Shown: piece by piece, positions 1 through 8,968 of the stretch
How the letters are laid out: the number at the start of each line of letters is the position of its first letter
How positions within the stretch are numbered: position 1 is the first letter of the stretch
Source of the DNA: Amorphoplanes digitatis
Lineage (GTDB): Bacteria; Actinomycetota; Actinomycetes; Mycobacteriales; Micromonosporaceae
Direction of reading: 5' to 3'
Length of the DNA stretch: 64,000 nt
NCBI RefSeq assembly: GCF_014205335.1
Contig: NZ_JACHNH010000001.1
Span: 6,442,501 to 6,506,500, forward strand
Made by a program: the position numbers and the translations under genes
The notes under the pieces: generated by a model
What the model was told of the DNA's origin: nothing
Seen by the model: the letters and a program-made list of their open reading frames with translations, nothing else
Database searches by the model: none

Positions 1-1
1 G

Positions 2-211
2 TCGAGCGACCCGTTGAGCCGGACCATCCAGCTCGTGCACGCGTGGCGCCGGTTTCCCCAGATCGACCCCGAGCTCCCCGGCGAGCTGCTGCCCGCCCGG
101 TGGAGCGGCAGCCGGGCGGCCGAGCTGTTTCATCGGCGGCACGAGGAATGGGTCGCCGCCGCCCGTGCCGAGTGGCAGCGGATCACCGACCCTGCCGCGC
201 TCAGGTCGTAA
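2..211 (+). CDS. PaaX-family transcriptional regulator, C-terminal end (5' cut by window)
   Basis: Open from the first base in frame 2 with no start codon in the window, so only the last ~69 residues are seen. The stretch RFPQIDPELPGELLPARW, followed by a helical tail (FHRRHEEWVAAARAEW), matches the C-terminal domain of PaaX-type repressors of aryl-CoA catabolism. The second PaaX in this window (13009-13830) has the equivalent RDPRLPPELRPEPW and tail. It converges on the aryl-CoA ligase gene and overlaps its 3' end by 11 bp, which fits a local regulator that senses an aryl-CoA. The DNA-binding part lies outside the window. Confidence 0.75.
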   Translation, partial: SSDPLSRTIQLVHAWRRFPQIDPELPGELLPARWSGSRAAELFHRRHEEWVAAARAEWQRITDPAALRS

Positions 212-1796
212 CCGCCTGCGCCCGGCCCGGCGGCTCGGCCAGTAGCGCGGAGGCCGCGGCGCGCAGCTCGAACCGCCTCACCTTTCCGGTGGCCGTCGTG
301 GGGTACCTGTCGACCATTCGGACGCGGCGGGGTAACGCGTATGCCGGAAGCCCTTCGCGGCAGAAGGCGGTGAGGTCCTGTTCGGTGACCGCCGCGCCGC
401 GCCGGACGATGACGAACGCCACGGGCTTCTCCAGGCCGTCCCGGTCGGCAGCGCCGACGACGACAGCCTGTTCCACGTCGGGGTGCGCCATCAACCGCGC
501 CTCCACCTCGCTCGGGGAAAGCCAGATGCCGCTCGCCTTCAGCATGTCGTTCGTCCGCCCGAGACAGGTGAAGTAGCCGTCCTCGTCGCGAACGTAGGTA
601 TCGCCGGTGCGCAGCCATTCGCCCGCGAAGACCTGCCGCGACGCGTCGTAGCGCGACCAGTATCCCGTGGCGGTTGACGCACCACGCACGAGCAGCGTCC
701 CCGGGGTTCCCACCGGGACGTCCCGCTCGTTGTCGTCGACGACGCGCAGGTCATAGCCGGGCACCGCGACCCCCGTTGTCCCCGCGCGCACCTGGCCCGG
801 CCGGTTGGACAGGAAGATGTGCAACATCTCGGTCATCCCGATGCCGTCGAGCACCTCCACCCCGAAACGGGAGGTCCATCGGTGGTATAGCGCCGACGGC
901 AACCGCTCGCCGGCCGACGCGGCGAGGCGCACACCGCGCAAGGAGTCCTCCGGGAGCTGTGCCCGCAGCATGTTCGCGAAGAAGGTCGGCCCGGCGAAGA
1001 ACAGGGTGGCGCCGTGGGTCCGCGTTCGCCGGACGAGCAGATCGGGTCGCGCCGGCGCCGGCTCGAGGATGGCGGCGGCACCGGCCGACAGCGGGAAGAG
1101 CACCGAATTACCCAGTCCATAGGCGAAGAACGCCTTGGCCGCGGACAGGCACCGGTCGTCCGGCCGGATGCCGAGCACCTGCGTGGCATAGGTGGAACAC
1201 ACCGCCTCGACGGAGGCATGCCGGTGCATGGCGCCCTTCGCCCTGCCTGTCGTGCCGGAGGTGTACAGCCAGAACGCCGGCGAGTCCGGGGTGGTCGGAT
1301 AGCACGTGGCGTCCGGGTCGGCAGCCATCGTGAGCTCGTCCCAGTCGTACCAGCGCACCGCGCCGTCCCGTTTCGGTTCCGGGCCGGGCCCGCCGGACGT
1401 GAGCACTGCCCGCAGGTCCGGCGCCTTCGGCGCCGCGGCGGTCGCCACGTCGGTGAAACCGGCCGTCACGGCCAGCATGCGCGCCCTGGAGTCGTGCAGG
1501 ATCTCGGTGAGACCGTCGGCGCGGATCATTGTCGATACCGGCACCGGCACGGCACCGATCCGCATCGCGGCGAGGTAGACGGTCACGAACTCGGGTGTGT
1601 CGGCCATGAACATGACGATTCGCTGCTCCGGCTGCAGGCCGAGCTCGCGGAGCACGTTCGCCGCGCGCCCGACCATCGCGTGCAGGCCGGAATAGGTGAT
1701 GTCGCCGGCCGGCCCGGTCAGGGCCAGCCGCGCCCCGCGACCCTCGGCCACGTGACGATCGACCAGATAGTCGCTCGCGTTGACGTAGTCGGTCAT
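201..1796 (-). CDS. benzoate-CoA ligase family protein (AMP-forming)
   Basis: A 531-residue adenylate-forming enzyme expected to activate an aromatic carboxylate to its CoA thioester in the cytoplasm. The P-loop core YTSGTTGRAKGAMH, the A5-type motif DGIGMTEM, the A7-type GEWLRTGD and the C-terminal lysine motif TATGKVRRFEL are all present, and the length is usual for benzoate- or hydroxybenzoate-CoA ligases. Start ATG at 1796 has AGGAG six bases upstream. It lies only 2 nt after the tannase-family gene stop, so the two are surely co-transcribed. The substrate cannot be read from sequence: benzoate, hydroxybenzoate or a cinnamate are all possible. No box or bad ring-cleavage genes are in the window, so the fate of the CoA ester is unknown. 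Confidence 0.85.
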   Translation of the reverse strand: MTDYVNASDYLVDRHVAEGRGARLALTGPAGDITYSGLHAMVGRAANVLRELGLQPEQRIVMFMADTPEFVTVYLAAMRIGAVPVPVSTMIRADGLTEILHDSRARMLAVTAGFTDVATAAAPKAPDLRAVLTSGGPGPEPKRDGAVRWYDWDELTMAADPDATCYPTTPDSPAFWLYTSGTTGRAKGAMHRHASVEAVCSTYATQVLGIRPDDRCLSAAKAFFAYGLGNSVLFPLSAGAAAILEPAPARPDLLVRRTRTHGATLFFAGPTFFANMLRAQLPEDSLRGVRLAASAGERLPSALYHRWTSRFGVEVLDGIGMTEMLHIFLSNRPGQVRAGTTGVAVPGYDLRVVDDNERDVPVGTPGTLLVRGASTATGYWSRYDASRQVFAGEWLRTGDTYVRDEDGYFTCLGRTNDMLKASGIWLSPSEVEARLMAHPDVEQAVVVGAADRDGLEKPVAFVIVRRGAAVTEQDLTAFCREGLPAYALPRRVRMVDRYPTTATGKVRRFELRAAASALLAEPPGRAQAVTT

Positions 1797-1798
1797 CG

Positions 1799-3355
1799 TC
1801 AGCTCCTGGAACGCCGACAGACGAAGCTTGCGGCCTCGGTGACTGGGCCACGCCCCCGGTAGGCGGCCACCTCGGGATAGCGGCAGATGGGCCGGCTCCG
1901 CACGATTCGGCCGTCGGCGTCGCGGACCACGCCGGCGAGCGTGCCGGGCGCCTGTCCCCGCTCCACCCAGCCGATCAGCGCGCCGAGCGGGTCGGCCGGT
2001 TGCGGCCCCGGACCGCCCGCGCAGTGGTCAACGCCGGGGGCCAGGAACAGCCGGGCGAAGTCCTCGGTGCGCTGGGTGCCGCCGATCGCGGCCACCACCC
2101 GCTCGTAGTAGTCGACCGTTCCCTGCGGGAAGATCAGCTGGTCGGCTTGGCCATGCCAGATCAGGACCTTGCCGCCGCTGCGCTGGAACGCGCGCAGGTC
2201 GGGATCGGCGGTGCCGATCACGCGGGTGTACATCCTGACCGACTGGGCGAAGAGCCGGTCGTACTGCTCGTACGTGGTCGACTCCCAGTCCCAGTCCGGG
2301 TTCCGCTGCACCCAGGTGCCCAGGTGCGTCAGGGCGATCGGGAAGGGCGCTCCCCTGGTCCTCCCGCCGGCGGTGACCGTGTTGGCGAGCGCCCCGAAAG
2401 GACTGCCGGGGGTGAGCCCGTACCAGAGGAATTCGCCTGTCGAGGACCGCGGTCCGGCCAGAATCCTCGCGACGACCGAGGCGTCCCGCGCGGTGATCGT
2501 GCCGCAGGGTGTGGCGCGGCCGATCTGCGTGCGCGGATCGAAGCGGCAGCGGGCCGGGTCGCCGATCACGCCGTCGCGGACGCCATCGCCGACCTTGTCG
2601 CAGGCTTCCACGGCGGCGGCCTGGAAGGCGGCGAACTTGCACTGCGGCAGGAAGTTCGAAGTACGCGACATGACGAGCTGGGGCCAGAACTCGGCGGGGA
2701 TGAAGCGGGACCAGTTGATCGCCGGTGCGGCGGCCAGGATTCCGTCGTAGTCGTCCGGGTAGCGCTGCGCCTCGGACAGCCCCTGCCGCCCTCCGGTCGA
2801 GCAGCCGTTCCAGTACGAGTATCGGGCGGCGCGCCCGTAGAAGGCGGCCGTGACCGCCTTGCCGACCACGGTCATGTCGTGAATGCCGAGATAGGCGAAG
2901 TCTCGGATGAGTTGCCAGTCGAGCCGCCCGTTCTCGTCCAGCGCGAATCCGCCGTCGCCCCCGGGGTGGCCCGTGTCGGTCGAGGCCGCCGCATACCCCC
3001 GCTGTACCGGCACCGCCAGCGACCGCGGGTTGCCGCCCTCGTATCCCCCGCCGCCAACGCCTTGGAACCGGCCGTTCCAGCCCTCGGCCGGCAGCCACAC
3101 GTCGATGTTGACCACATCACCGGTCGGCGGGTGCGTCACGGTGGCGTGGACGCGGCAGGTCGGAGGTGTTGCACCCGAGGCCGGCACCACCGAGGCACTG
3201 GTGACTGTCGTGTTCGGCAGCACTAGACCGGTGAGGCTCGGACATCGCCCGGAGGCGGGAGCGGCGCCGGCGAGACGCTGTGCGGCCTGTGCGGAACCGG
3301 GCACGAGAAGCGGCAGGGCCAGTACCGCGACCGCCGCGACCATGGACGTTCTCAT
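1799..3355 (-). CDS. secreted tannase/feruloyl esterase family hydrolase
   Basis: Tannase-family serine hydrolase expected to cut ester bonds of gallate- or hydroxycinnamate-type compounds outside the cell. The nucleophile region reads YWNGCSTGGRQGLSEAQ, followed by YDGILAAAPAINW, both hallmarks of the family. A distal aspartate/histidine region (LIWHGQADQLI and GVDHCAGGPG) supplies the rest of the triad. I start it at 3355 because MRTSMVAAVAVLALPLLVP then begins a clean signal peptide and GGGAG sits just upstream; the frame stays open further 5' but that part looks non-coding. It lies between the ABC permeases and the CoA ligase, suggesting extracellular ester cleavage, uptake and CoA activation in one operon (inference). 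Confidence 0.85.
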   Translation of the reverse strand: MRTSMVAAVAVLALPLLVPGSAQAAQRLAGAAPASGRCPSLTGLVLPNTTVTSASVVPASGATPPTCRVHATVTHPPTGDVVNIDVWLPAEGWNGRFQGVGGGGYEGGNPRSLAVPVQRGYAAASTDTGHPGGDGGFALDENGRLDWQLIRDFAYLGIHDMTVVGKAVTAAFYGRAARYSYWNGCSTGGRQGLSEAQRYPDDYDGILAAAPAINWSRFIPAEFWPQLVMSRTSNFLPQCKFAAFQAAAVEACDKVGDGVRDGVIGDPARCRFDPRTQIGRATPCGTITARDASVVARILAGPRSSTGEFLWYGLTPGSPFGALANTVTAGGRTRGAPFPIALTHLGTWVQRNPDWDWESTTYEQYDRLFAQSVRMYTRVIGTADPDLRAFQRSGGKVLIWHGQADQLIFPQGTVDYYERVVAAIGGTQRTEDFARLFLAPGVDHCAGGPGPQPADPLGALIGWVERGQAPGTLAGVVRDADGRIVRSRPICRYPEVAAYRGRGPVTEAASFVCRRSRS

Positions 3356-3464
3356 CGTGACTCCCGCCCTTCTTCCACGATTCGGCCATCTTCTACATAT
3401 CGATAACGATCCGTCAAGGATCAGTAGCGTTTTACTCGACCGATGCGGAGGCCGAGCCGGGCTG

Positions 3465-4319
3465 TTACCTGGCGCTGCCCGCCGACAGGCCGCTCCACCA
3501 GAAGCGTTGCAGCGCAAGGAAGGCCAGGATCAGGGGCGCGATCGACAACAGGGAGCCGACGATGACCATCATTTGCAGGTTGGGATCCTGGGTGACCTGC
3601 GAATTCCAGATGTACAGGCCGAGCGTCACCGGATAGAGGCGCTGGTCCTGCAGCATGACCAGCGGGAGGAAGAAGTTGTTCCACACGGCGACGAACTGGA
3701 ACAGGAAGATCGTCACCAGCGCCGGTGCCATCAGGCGGATCGACACGGTGAAGAACGTCCGTAGCTCCGAGGAGCCGTCCAGACGGGCGGCCTCCAGGAC
3801 CTCTTCCGGTACGGCCGCGGCCGCGTAGATCCGTGCGAGGTAGACGCCGAACGGGCTCACCATGCTGGGCAGCAGCACCGACCAGTAGGTGTCCACCGCG
3901 CCGATCTTGCTGAACATCAGAAACAGCGGGAGCGCGAGCGCGGTGGCGGGCACCAGGACGCCGGCGAGGACCAGGTTGAAGGTGGCCTCGCGGCCCGGGA
4001 AGACGTACTTCGCCAGGGCGTAGCCGGCCATCGTGGCGAACAGGGTGCCGAACGCCGCGCCCGCGCCGGCGTACAGGGCGCTGTTGACCAGCCAGCGCGG
4101 GTATACGCCGCCGTCGCGGGTCAGCAGGTCGCCGAGGTTGTCGAGCAGGTGGAAGGAGTCGGCGAACCACAGCCCGGTGCTGTTGATGAGGTCGCCCCGG
4201 GTCTTGGTGGCCGCCATGAGCAGCCACCAGATCGGTACCAGGAAGTACCCGGCGAAGATCACCAGGAACAACGTGGTGCCGATCGTGGCGATCGGCCGCG
4301 ATCTGGTCGAGGTGCTCAT
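3465..4319 (-). CDS. carbohydrate-type ABC transporter permease (MalG-like)
   Basis: Inner-membrane permease of a CUT1-type ABC importer, 284 residues. It has about six hydrophobic segments, starting LFLVIFAGYFLVPIWWLL, and the EAA loop EVLEAARLDGSSELRTFF that contacts the ATPase. The start at 4319 overlaps the stop of the upstream permease as ATGA, so the two are translationally coupled. No ATP-binding subunit is encoded nearby; many actinobacterial sugar importers share one MsiK-type ATPase encoded elsewhere, which would explain its absence. A 109-bp gap separates it from the tannase-family gene downstream. Confidence 0.9.
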   Translation of the reverse strand: MSTSTRSRPIATIGTTLFLVIFAGYFLVPIWWLLMAATKTRGDLINSTGLWFADSFHLLDNLGDLLTRDGGVYPRWLVNSALYAGAGAAFGTLFATMAGYALAKYVFPGREATFNLVLAGVLVPATALALPLFLMFSKIGAVDTYWSVLLPSMVSPFGVYLARIYAAAAVPEEVLEAARLDGSSELRTFFTVSIRLMAPALVTIFLFQFVAVWNNFFLPLVMLQDQRLYPVTLGLYIWNSQVTQDPNLQMMVIVGSLLSIAPLILAFLALQRFWWSGLSAGSAR

Positions 4320-5242
4320 CCGAAGGCCCGCCTCTGCGTGATCTTGAGGAACAGGAACGACAACACGCAGGTCGCGAGCGCGAGCACGACCGAGTAGGCG
4401 GCCGCGAGGTGGTAGTTCGGGATGTTCGAGGTCGCGTACACGATCATGTTGGGGGTGTAGTTGCTGGCCACCGCGTTGGAGAAGAGGCGGAAGACGGTCG
4501 GTTCGTTGAACAGCTGCAGCGTGCCGATGATCGAGAACACGCCGGTGAGGATCAGAGCGGGCACGACCAGCGGAATCTTGATAGACCAGGCGATGCGGAA
4601 CTGTCCCGCCCCGTCGACGCGGGCCGCCTCGGTCAGTTCGCCCGGGATCGCCTGCAGCGCCGAATAGATGATCAGCATGTTGTAGCCGGTGTAGACCCAG
4701 TTGACGACGTTGGCGATCGAGAACATGACCAGGCCGGATCCGAGCAGGTTGGCGTTCTCGGCGACGGCGGGGAACGGGGACAGCGACGGCACGTACAGGA
4801 AGCCCCACGTCAGCGCGGCGATGACGCCCGGTACCGCGTACGGGGCGAAGAAGGTCAACCGGAAGAAGCGGCGCCACTTGGGTACGGCCGAGTCGAGCAG
4901 CAGGGCGAACACCAGGGCCAGGCCGAGTTGCACGGGGATGGACACGCAGAAGAACAGCAGGACCCGGGAGATGCTGGCCCAGAAGTCCTCGCTGGCGAAC
5001 ACCTGCTGGTATTGCGCGAGCCCGCCAAAGATCTCGCGGGGTGCGCCGAACGCTCCGACCCGCTCGACCTTCAACAGCGACTGGTAGACGGAGTAGACGA
5101 TGGGTACGAGGTAGAAGACGGCGAAGAGGGTCAGGAACGGCCCGAGAAACACCAGGATCGCGCGCCGCTGGTGTCGCTTCGAGACCCGTCTTCTCCTGGC
5201 GCCCGCCGCCGAGCCGGTGCGTACTGCTTGCATGGTCGCCAT
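4316..5242 (-). CDS. carbohydrate-type ABC transporter permease (MalF-like)
   Basis: Partner permease of the CUT1 importer, 308 residues. It begins with a basic cytoplasmic stretch (RRRRVSKRHQRR), followed by ILVFLGPFLTLFAVFYLVP as the first membrane span, and has the EAA loop GELTEAARVDGAGQFRIAW. I choose the ATG at 5242, which has AAGGAG 11 nt upstream; the frame is open to 5290 but without a ribosome site. It is preceded by an intercistronic hairpin after the binding-protein gene and overlaps the next permease by four bases. Confidence 0.9.
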   Translation of the reverse strand: MATMQAVRTGSAAGARRRRVSKRHQRRAILVFLGPFLTLFAVFYLVPIVYSVYQSLLKVERVGAFGAPREIFGGLAQYQQVFASEDFWASISRVLLFFCVSIPVQLGLALVFALLLDSAVPKWRRFFRLTFFAPYAVPGVIAALTWGFLYVPSLSPFPAVAENANLLGSGLVMFSIANVVNWVYTGYNMLIIYSALQAIPGELTEAARVDGAGQFRIAWSIKIPLVVPALILTGVFSIIGTLQLFNEPTVFRLFSNAVASNYTPNMIVYATSNIPNYHLAAAYSVVLALATCVLSFLFLKITQRRAFG

Positions 5243-5266
5243 GAGGCGTCGTGCTCCTTGGTGTGA

Positions 5267-5293
5267 GGGGTGGCGCGCATCGCCCGCCACCCC
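5267..5293 (-). terminator. intercistronic stem-loop between binding-protein and permease genes
   Basis: GGGGTGGCG (5267-5275) and CGCCACCCC (5285-5293) form a perfect 9-bp stem with a 9-nt loop, placed between the binding-protein stop (5303) and the permease start (5242). Such hairpins often attenuate or stabilise transcripts so that the binding protein is made in excess over the membrane subunits. There is no T-tract, so it is more likely a partial terminator or mRNA stabiliser than a full stop. Confidence 0.5.
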
Positions 5294-5302
5294 GCTCGCG
5301 TT

Positions 5303-6646
5303 CTACTCGGCGACCTGAAGGGCCTGGGACTTCATCGTCGTGATGGTCTTCTTCTGGGCCTCGGTGAGTGCGTCGAGCACCGTGCCCTTGCCGTTGACGG
5401 CCGCGCTGAGCCCGTCGCTGAGATCGGCGAAGGTCTGTGTCATGGTCGGCCCCCATTGCCAGGACTGGTTGACCTGCGGCGCCGCCTCCTGGAAGGTCTT
5501 CCAGATGACCTGCCCGCCGAAGTACGGGTACGGCTCGTTGAGCGCCGGAAGCTCCGATTCGCCGGCGGTGGTGGCCGGGAACTGGCCGCCGTTGGCGTTG
5601 TTCAGGGCCAGCGCGTCGAGGTTGCCGAATGCCCAGAGGGCGAACTTGGCGGCCTCGGCGGGGTGCTTGGAGTTCTTGAAGACCACGGTGGTCGAGCCGC
5701 CCCAGTTGCCGGAGGCCTGCTGACCGGCCTGCCACTGCGGCAGCGGCGCGACCGCCCACTTGCCCGAGGTGGCCGGTGAGCCGTTCTCCAGGAGCTTGGC
5801 GGTCCAGGCCGCTCCCACAACCGACCATTCCCGGCTGGTGTCAAGGGCCTTGAACTGGGTGTCGGTCAGCGCCGGCACGCTGTCGACGAGCTTCTCGTCG
5901 ATCATGCGCTGCCAGTACTCCGCGACCTGCTCGGTCTTGTCGTCGGTCATGCTGACGGTCCAGGTGCCGTTCTTGTTGTCGAACCATTTGGCGCCGTTCT
6001 GCCAGGCGAGCGCCGCCAGGTATGAGCTGGCGTCCGGCGGAAAGTTCGTGATGGTCGCGCCCTTGGCCTTGACCTGCTTCGCCGCGGTGTAGAACTCGTC
6101 CCAAGTCTTCGGTACGGCGATGCCGTTCTGCTCGAACAGGTCCTTGCGGTAGTAGAGGGCCAGGGGGCCGATGTCCTGCGGCACGCCGTAAAGGGCACCC
6201 GCTTCCCCGAAACCGACCTGCGACACCGTCCACGGTACGAAGGCCTTGACCCCCTCCTGTACGCCCGGACAGGCACCGATGTTCGCCAGGCCGTCCTGCA
6301 GGCGGAAGCTGGGCATCGAGTCGAACTCGACCATGCCGAGGTCACCGGCGTTGCCGGCCTTGATCTGATTGGCGTACGTCTGATAGGTCCCCCGCTGCCC
6401 GGCGACGACCTCCTTGTACTGGACCTGGATGTCGGGGTTCTGCTTGTTCCACAGGTCGACCGTCTTCTGCATCCCGGGCACCCAGGACGAGAAGGTGAGA
6501 GTGACCTTCTCCCCGCTGGCGGCCGGCGCGCACGCGGCCGGCGCAGTCGTTTCCTGGGTGTCGCCACCACTGCAGGCGGTCAGCAGAGCGATCGAGGTGA
6601 TCGCTCCGGTGGCGAGCAGCTTGCGACCTATGCGATAAAGAGCCAT
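5303..6646 (-). CDS. ABC transporter extracellular solute-binding lipoprotein (family 1, sugar-type)
   Basis: A 447-residue substrate-binding lipoprotein of the CUT1 type, anchored on the outer face of the membrane. The N-terminus has a lipobox, ITSIALLTACSGG, with the lipidated cysteine at about residue 25. The body has the MalE/MsmE-like fold signature, for example VTLTFSSWVPGMQKTVDLW and later DIGPLALYYRKDLFEQNGI. It is the first gene of the minus-strand operon reading through two permeases, a tannase-family esterase and an aryl-CoA ligase. A sugar-type receptor in front of aromatic genes points to a phenolic glycoside or sugar ester as ligand, but that is inference. Confidence 0.9.
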   Translation of the reverse strand: MALYRIGRKLLATGAITSIALLTACSGGDTQETTAPAACAPAASGEKVTLTFSSWVPGMQKTVDLWNKQNPDIQVQYKEVVAGQRGTYQTYANQIKAGNAGDLGMVEFDSMPSFRLQDGLANIGACPGVQEGVKAFVPWTVSQVGFGEAGALYGVPQDIGPLALYYRKDLFEQNGIAVPKTWDEFYTAAKQVKAKGATITNFPPDASSYLAALAWQNGAKWFDNKNGTWTVSMTDDKTEQVAEYWQRMIDEKLVDSVPALTDTQFKALDTSREWSVVGAAWTAKLLENGSPATSGKWAVAPLPQWQAGQQASGNWGGSTTVVFKNSKHPAEAAKFALWAFGNLDALALNNANGGQFPATTAGESELPALNEPYPYFGGQVIWKTFQEAAPQVNQSWQWGPTMTQTFADLSDGLSAAVNGKGTVLDALTEAQKKTITTMKSQALQVAE

Positions 6647-6723
6647 CGTCGAATTACCTCCTAAATGGATGTGCGCGAATCAGTCGATCGTCATGAGGCC
6701 GGGCGAGGCCGACGTGCCGCAGA

Positions 6724-6771
6724 GTTTTACAAGCTTCTTCTCGGCGGGACATCTTTTTCTGCTACGAGGAA
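6724..6771. promoter_or_regulatory. conserved regulator-promoter element, copy 1
   Basis: A 48-bp block that matches 23659-23706 at 39 of 48 positions without gaps. It includes the identical runs CTTTTTCTGCTA-like core and GAGGAA. Both copies lie in the divergent space between a minus-strand catabolic gene and a plus-strand regulator gene. In this copy a TTTACA hexamer (6726-6731) is 18 nt from CATCTT, a plausible but weak sigma-70-type pair facing the LysR gene. Confidence 0.6.
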
Positions 6772-6821
6772 TCGGGGCGCGCCGCTTTGCTCTCGGCGGC
6801 GGGCGGTGCTGTGGTGGGGCG

Positions 6822-7724
6822 ATGGAGATGCGGCACCTGCGCTACTTCGTCGTGCTGGCGGAGGAGTGCCATTTCGGTCGAGCGGCCAAGCGCCTGCACA
6901 TGGCGCAGTCCCCGCTGTCGCATCAGATCCGGCAGCTGGAGGACGAGCTCGGTGTCGCGCTGTTCCAGCGCACGACCCGCAGGGTCGCGCTGACCGCGGC
7001 CGGCGAGCGCTACCTCGAACGCGTCCGCGAGGTCCTGCGCGGGGTCGAGGTGGCCGGCGAGGAGGCGCGGCGGATCGCGGCCGGCGACACCGGGCACCTC
7101 GCGATCGGGTTCACCGGATCGGCGACGTACGAGATGCTGCCGACGCTCTCCCGCGACCTGCGCAACAGCTTCCCCGGCATCGAGCTGGACCTCAAGGGCG
7201 AGCTACTGACGCCCGATCAGGTCGCCGCGCTGCTCAGTGGCGAGCTCGACGTCGGCTTTCTGCGGCCACCGGTTCGCGATCCGGGCCTCGATGTCCATGT
7301 ACTGCGCTCGGAGCCGCTCATCGTGGCGTTGCCGGTCAGCCATCCCCTCGCACATCGCCGTCGGGTGCGCCTCGAGGATCTCGACGACGAGGACTTCATC
7401 TCCTACCCCTCGCACGGCAGGTCGGTCGTGCATGACCTCGTCGCGGACGCCTGCCGCCGCGCCGGCTTCACGCCCCGCGTGGTCGAGGAGGTCGCCGAGA
7501 CCTCGACGATCATCTCGTTCGTCGCGGCCGGCCTCGGCGTGGCTCTCGTGCCCGCGTCGGTAGCGAACCTGCGGGTGACCGGCGCCCGCTACCGGCCGTT
7601 GGTCGGCGATCCGGCGAGCGTGGAGCTGGCCGTGGCGATCCGGGTCGCGGACGCATCGCCGCTCGCGGTGAAGGTACGCGACCGGGCGATAGCGCTGACC
7701 ACGGAGGCCCACCGCATCGATTGA
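6822..7724 (+). CDS. LysR-family transcriptional regulator (CatR/CatM-like)
   Basis: A 300-residue LysR regulator expected to activate the cat genes just downstream in response to an aromatic or muconate inducer. The N-terminus MEMRHLRYFVVLAEECHFGR, then AAKRLHMAQSPLSHQIRQLE, is the canonical winged helix. The periplasmic-binding-like effector domain follows (HLAIGFTGSATYEMLP, then LPVSHPLAHRRRVRLEDL). I start at 6822, where the LysR alignment begins and GGTGGGG precedes; the frame is open further upstream but would cross the promoter block. It is divergent from the ABC operon and 103 bp ahead of catB on the same strand, so it could act on either. Confidence 0.9.
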   Translation: MEMRHLRYFVVLAEECHFGRAAKRLHMAQSPLSHQIRQLEDELGVALFQRTTRRVALTAAGERYLERVREVLRGVEVAGEEARRIAAGDTGHLAIGFTGSATYEMLPTLSRDLRNSFPGIELDLKGELLTPDQVAALLSGELDVGFLRPPVRDPGLDVHVLRSEPLIVALPVSHPLAHRRRVRLEDLDDEDFISYPSHGRSVVHDLVADACRRAGFTPRVVEEVAETSTIISFVAAGLGVALVPASVANLRVTGARYRPLVGDPASVELAVAIRVADASPLAVKVRDRAIALTTEAHRID

Positions 7725-7827
7725 GACCTCGCATGGCTCAATCCAGCCAAACTGCGTCTTTCACACGCCCGCCTCCGGCGCCTGACACTGGCGACATGAC
7801 CGAGGCGACCGCCAAGCCGGGACCGCG

Positions 7828-8931
7828 ATGAAGATCAGGGCGGTAGAGGCGATTCCGTACGCCATCCCGTACGTCAAGCCGTTGCGCTTCGCCAGCGGTG
7901 AGTTGCACGTGGCCGAGCACGTGCTGGTGCGGATCGTGACGGACGACGGCATCGTCGGCATCGCGGAGGCGCCACCGCGGCCGTTCACCTACGGTGAGAC
8001 GCAGGCATCCATCAAGGCGATCATCGACTCGATCTTCGCGCCCCAGATCATCGGCGACGATCCGTACGACCGGGAGGCCGTCGCCGTCAAGCTGCACCGC
8101 ACCGTGGGCAATCACACCGCCAAGGCCGCGATCGACATGGCGCTGTGGGACATCCTCGGGCAGAGCGCCGGCATCTCGGTGACCGATCTGCTCGGCGGAT
8201 ATACCGACCGTCTCCAGGTGTCACACATGCTCGGCTTCGAGGAGCCCGGCGCCATGGTGGCCGAGGCCGAACGGATGCGCGCGACGCACGGCATCCGCAC
8301 CTTCAAGGTGAAGGTCGGCCGCCGGCCGATTCAGCTCGACATCGACGTCTGCCGCGCCCTGCGCGGCCGGTTCGGCGACGAGATCACGCTCTACATCGAC
8401 GGCAACCGGGGATGGACGGCCGCGGAGTCGGCGCGGGCCCTCGACGCCATGAGCGACCTCGGGCTCAGCTTCGCCGAGGAGCTCTGCCCCGCCGACGACG
8501 TGATCGGCCGGCGATGGCTCGCCGCCCAGGCACGCATACCGCTGTTCGCCGACGAGAGCGCCACCCGGCCCGCGGAGATCGCCCGGGAGGTTCTCGACGG
8601 CGGCGTCACCGGCATCAGCATCAAGACCGCCCGTACCGGATTCACCGGCTCGCTGCGGATCCTGGGACTCTGCGAAGGCCTCGGCGTCGATGTGGTGATC
8701 GGCAACCAGATCGACGGCCAGCTCGGCTCGCTGTGCAATCTCGCGTTCGGCGCCGCCTTCGAGCGCACCACCCGACGGCCGGCGGAGTTGTCCAACTTCC
8801 TCGACATGTCGGACGACCTGCTCCAACGCCCGCTGCTGATCGAGAACGGCGAGCTGCGCGTCGCCGAGTCCGCCGGCCTGGGTGCCGACATCGACTCCGA
8901 CAAGCTCACCCACTACCGGACCGACGGCTGA
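7828..8931 (+). CDS. catB: muconate cycloisomerase (muconate lactonizing enzyme)
   Basis: Enolase-superfamily enzyme converting cis,cis-muconate to muconolactone, 367 residues. The catalytic lysine motif TFKVKVG, the metal ligands in TLYIDGNRGW, FAEEL and FADESA, and the general-base lysine region GISIKTAR are in the expected order. The N-terminal capping domain (KPLRFASGELHVAEHVLVRI) fits muconate rather than mandelate enzymes. catA follows after 37 bp and catC 3 bp after that, which makes the identity firm. The gene order catB-catA-catC suits an inducible operon under the LysR gene upstream. Confidence 0.9.
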   Translation: MKIRAVEAIPYAIPYVKPLRFASGELHVAEHVLVRIVTDDGIVGIAEAPPRPFTYGETQASIKAIIDSIFAPQIIGDDPYDREAVAVKLHRTVGNHTAKAAIDMALWDILGQSAGISVTDLLGGYTDRLQVSHMLGFEEPGAMVAEAERMRATHGIRTFKVKVGRRPIQLDIDVCRALRGRFGDEITLYIDGNRGWTAAESARALDAMSDLGLSFAEELCPADDVIGRRWLAAQARIPLFADESATRPAEIAREVLDGGVTGISIKTARTGFTGSLRILGLCEGLGVDVVIGNQIDGQLGSLCNLAFGAAFERTTRRPAELSNFLDMSDDLLQRPLLIENGELRVAESAGLGADIDSDKLTHYRTDG

Positions 8932-8968
8932 CCCGACCGGCACCGTCTCTACGAAGGGATTTTCGGAC

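Noticed and set aside
3465..5828. 787-codon minus-strand frame covering both permeases
   Set aside because: Only the part from 4319 down is the real permease; the upstream 500 codons are out of frame with the MalF-like gene and binding-protein gene and have no protein-like composition.
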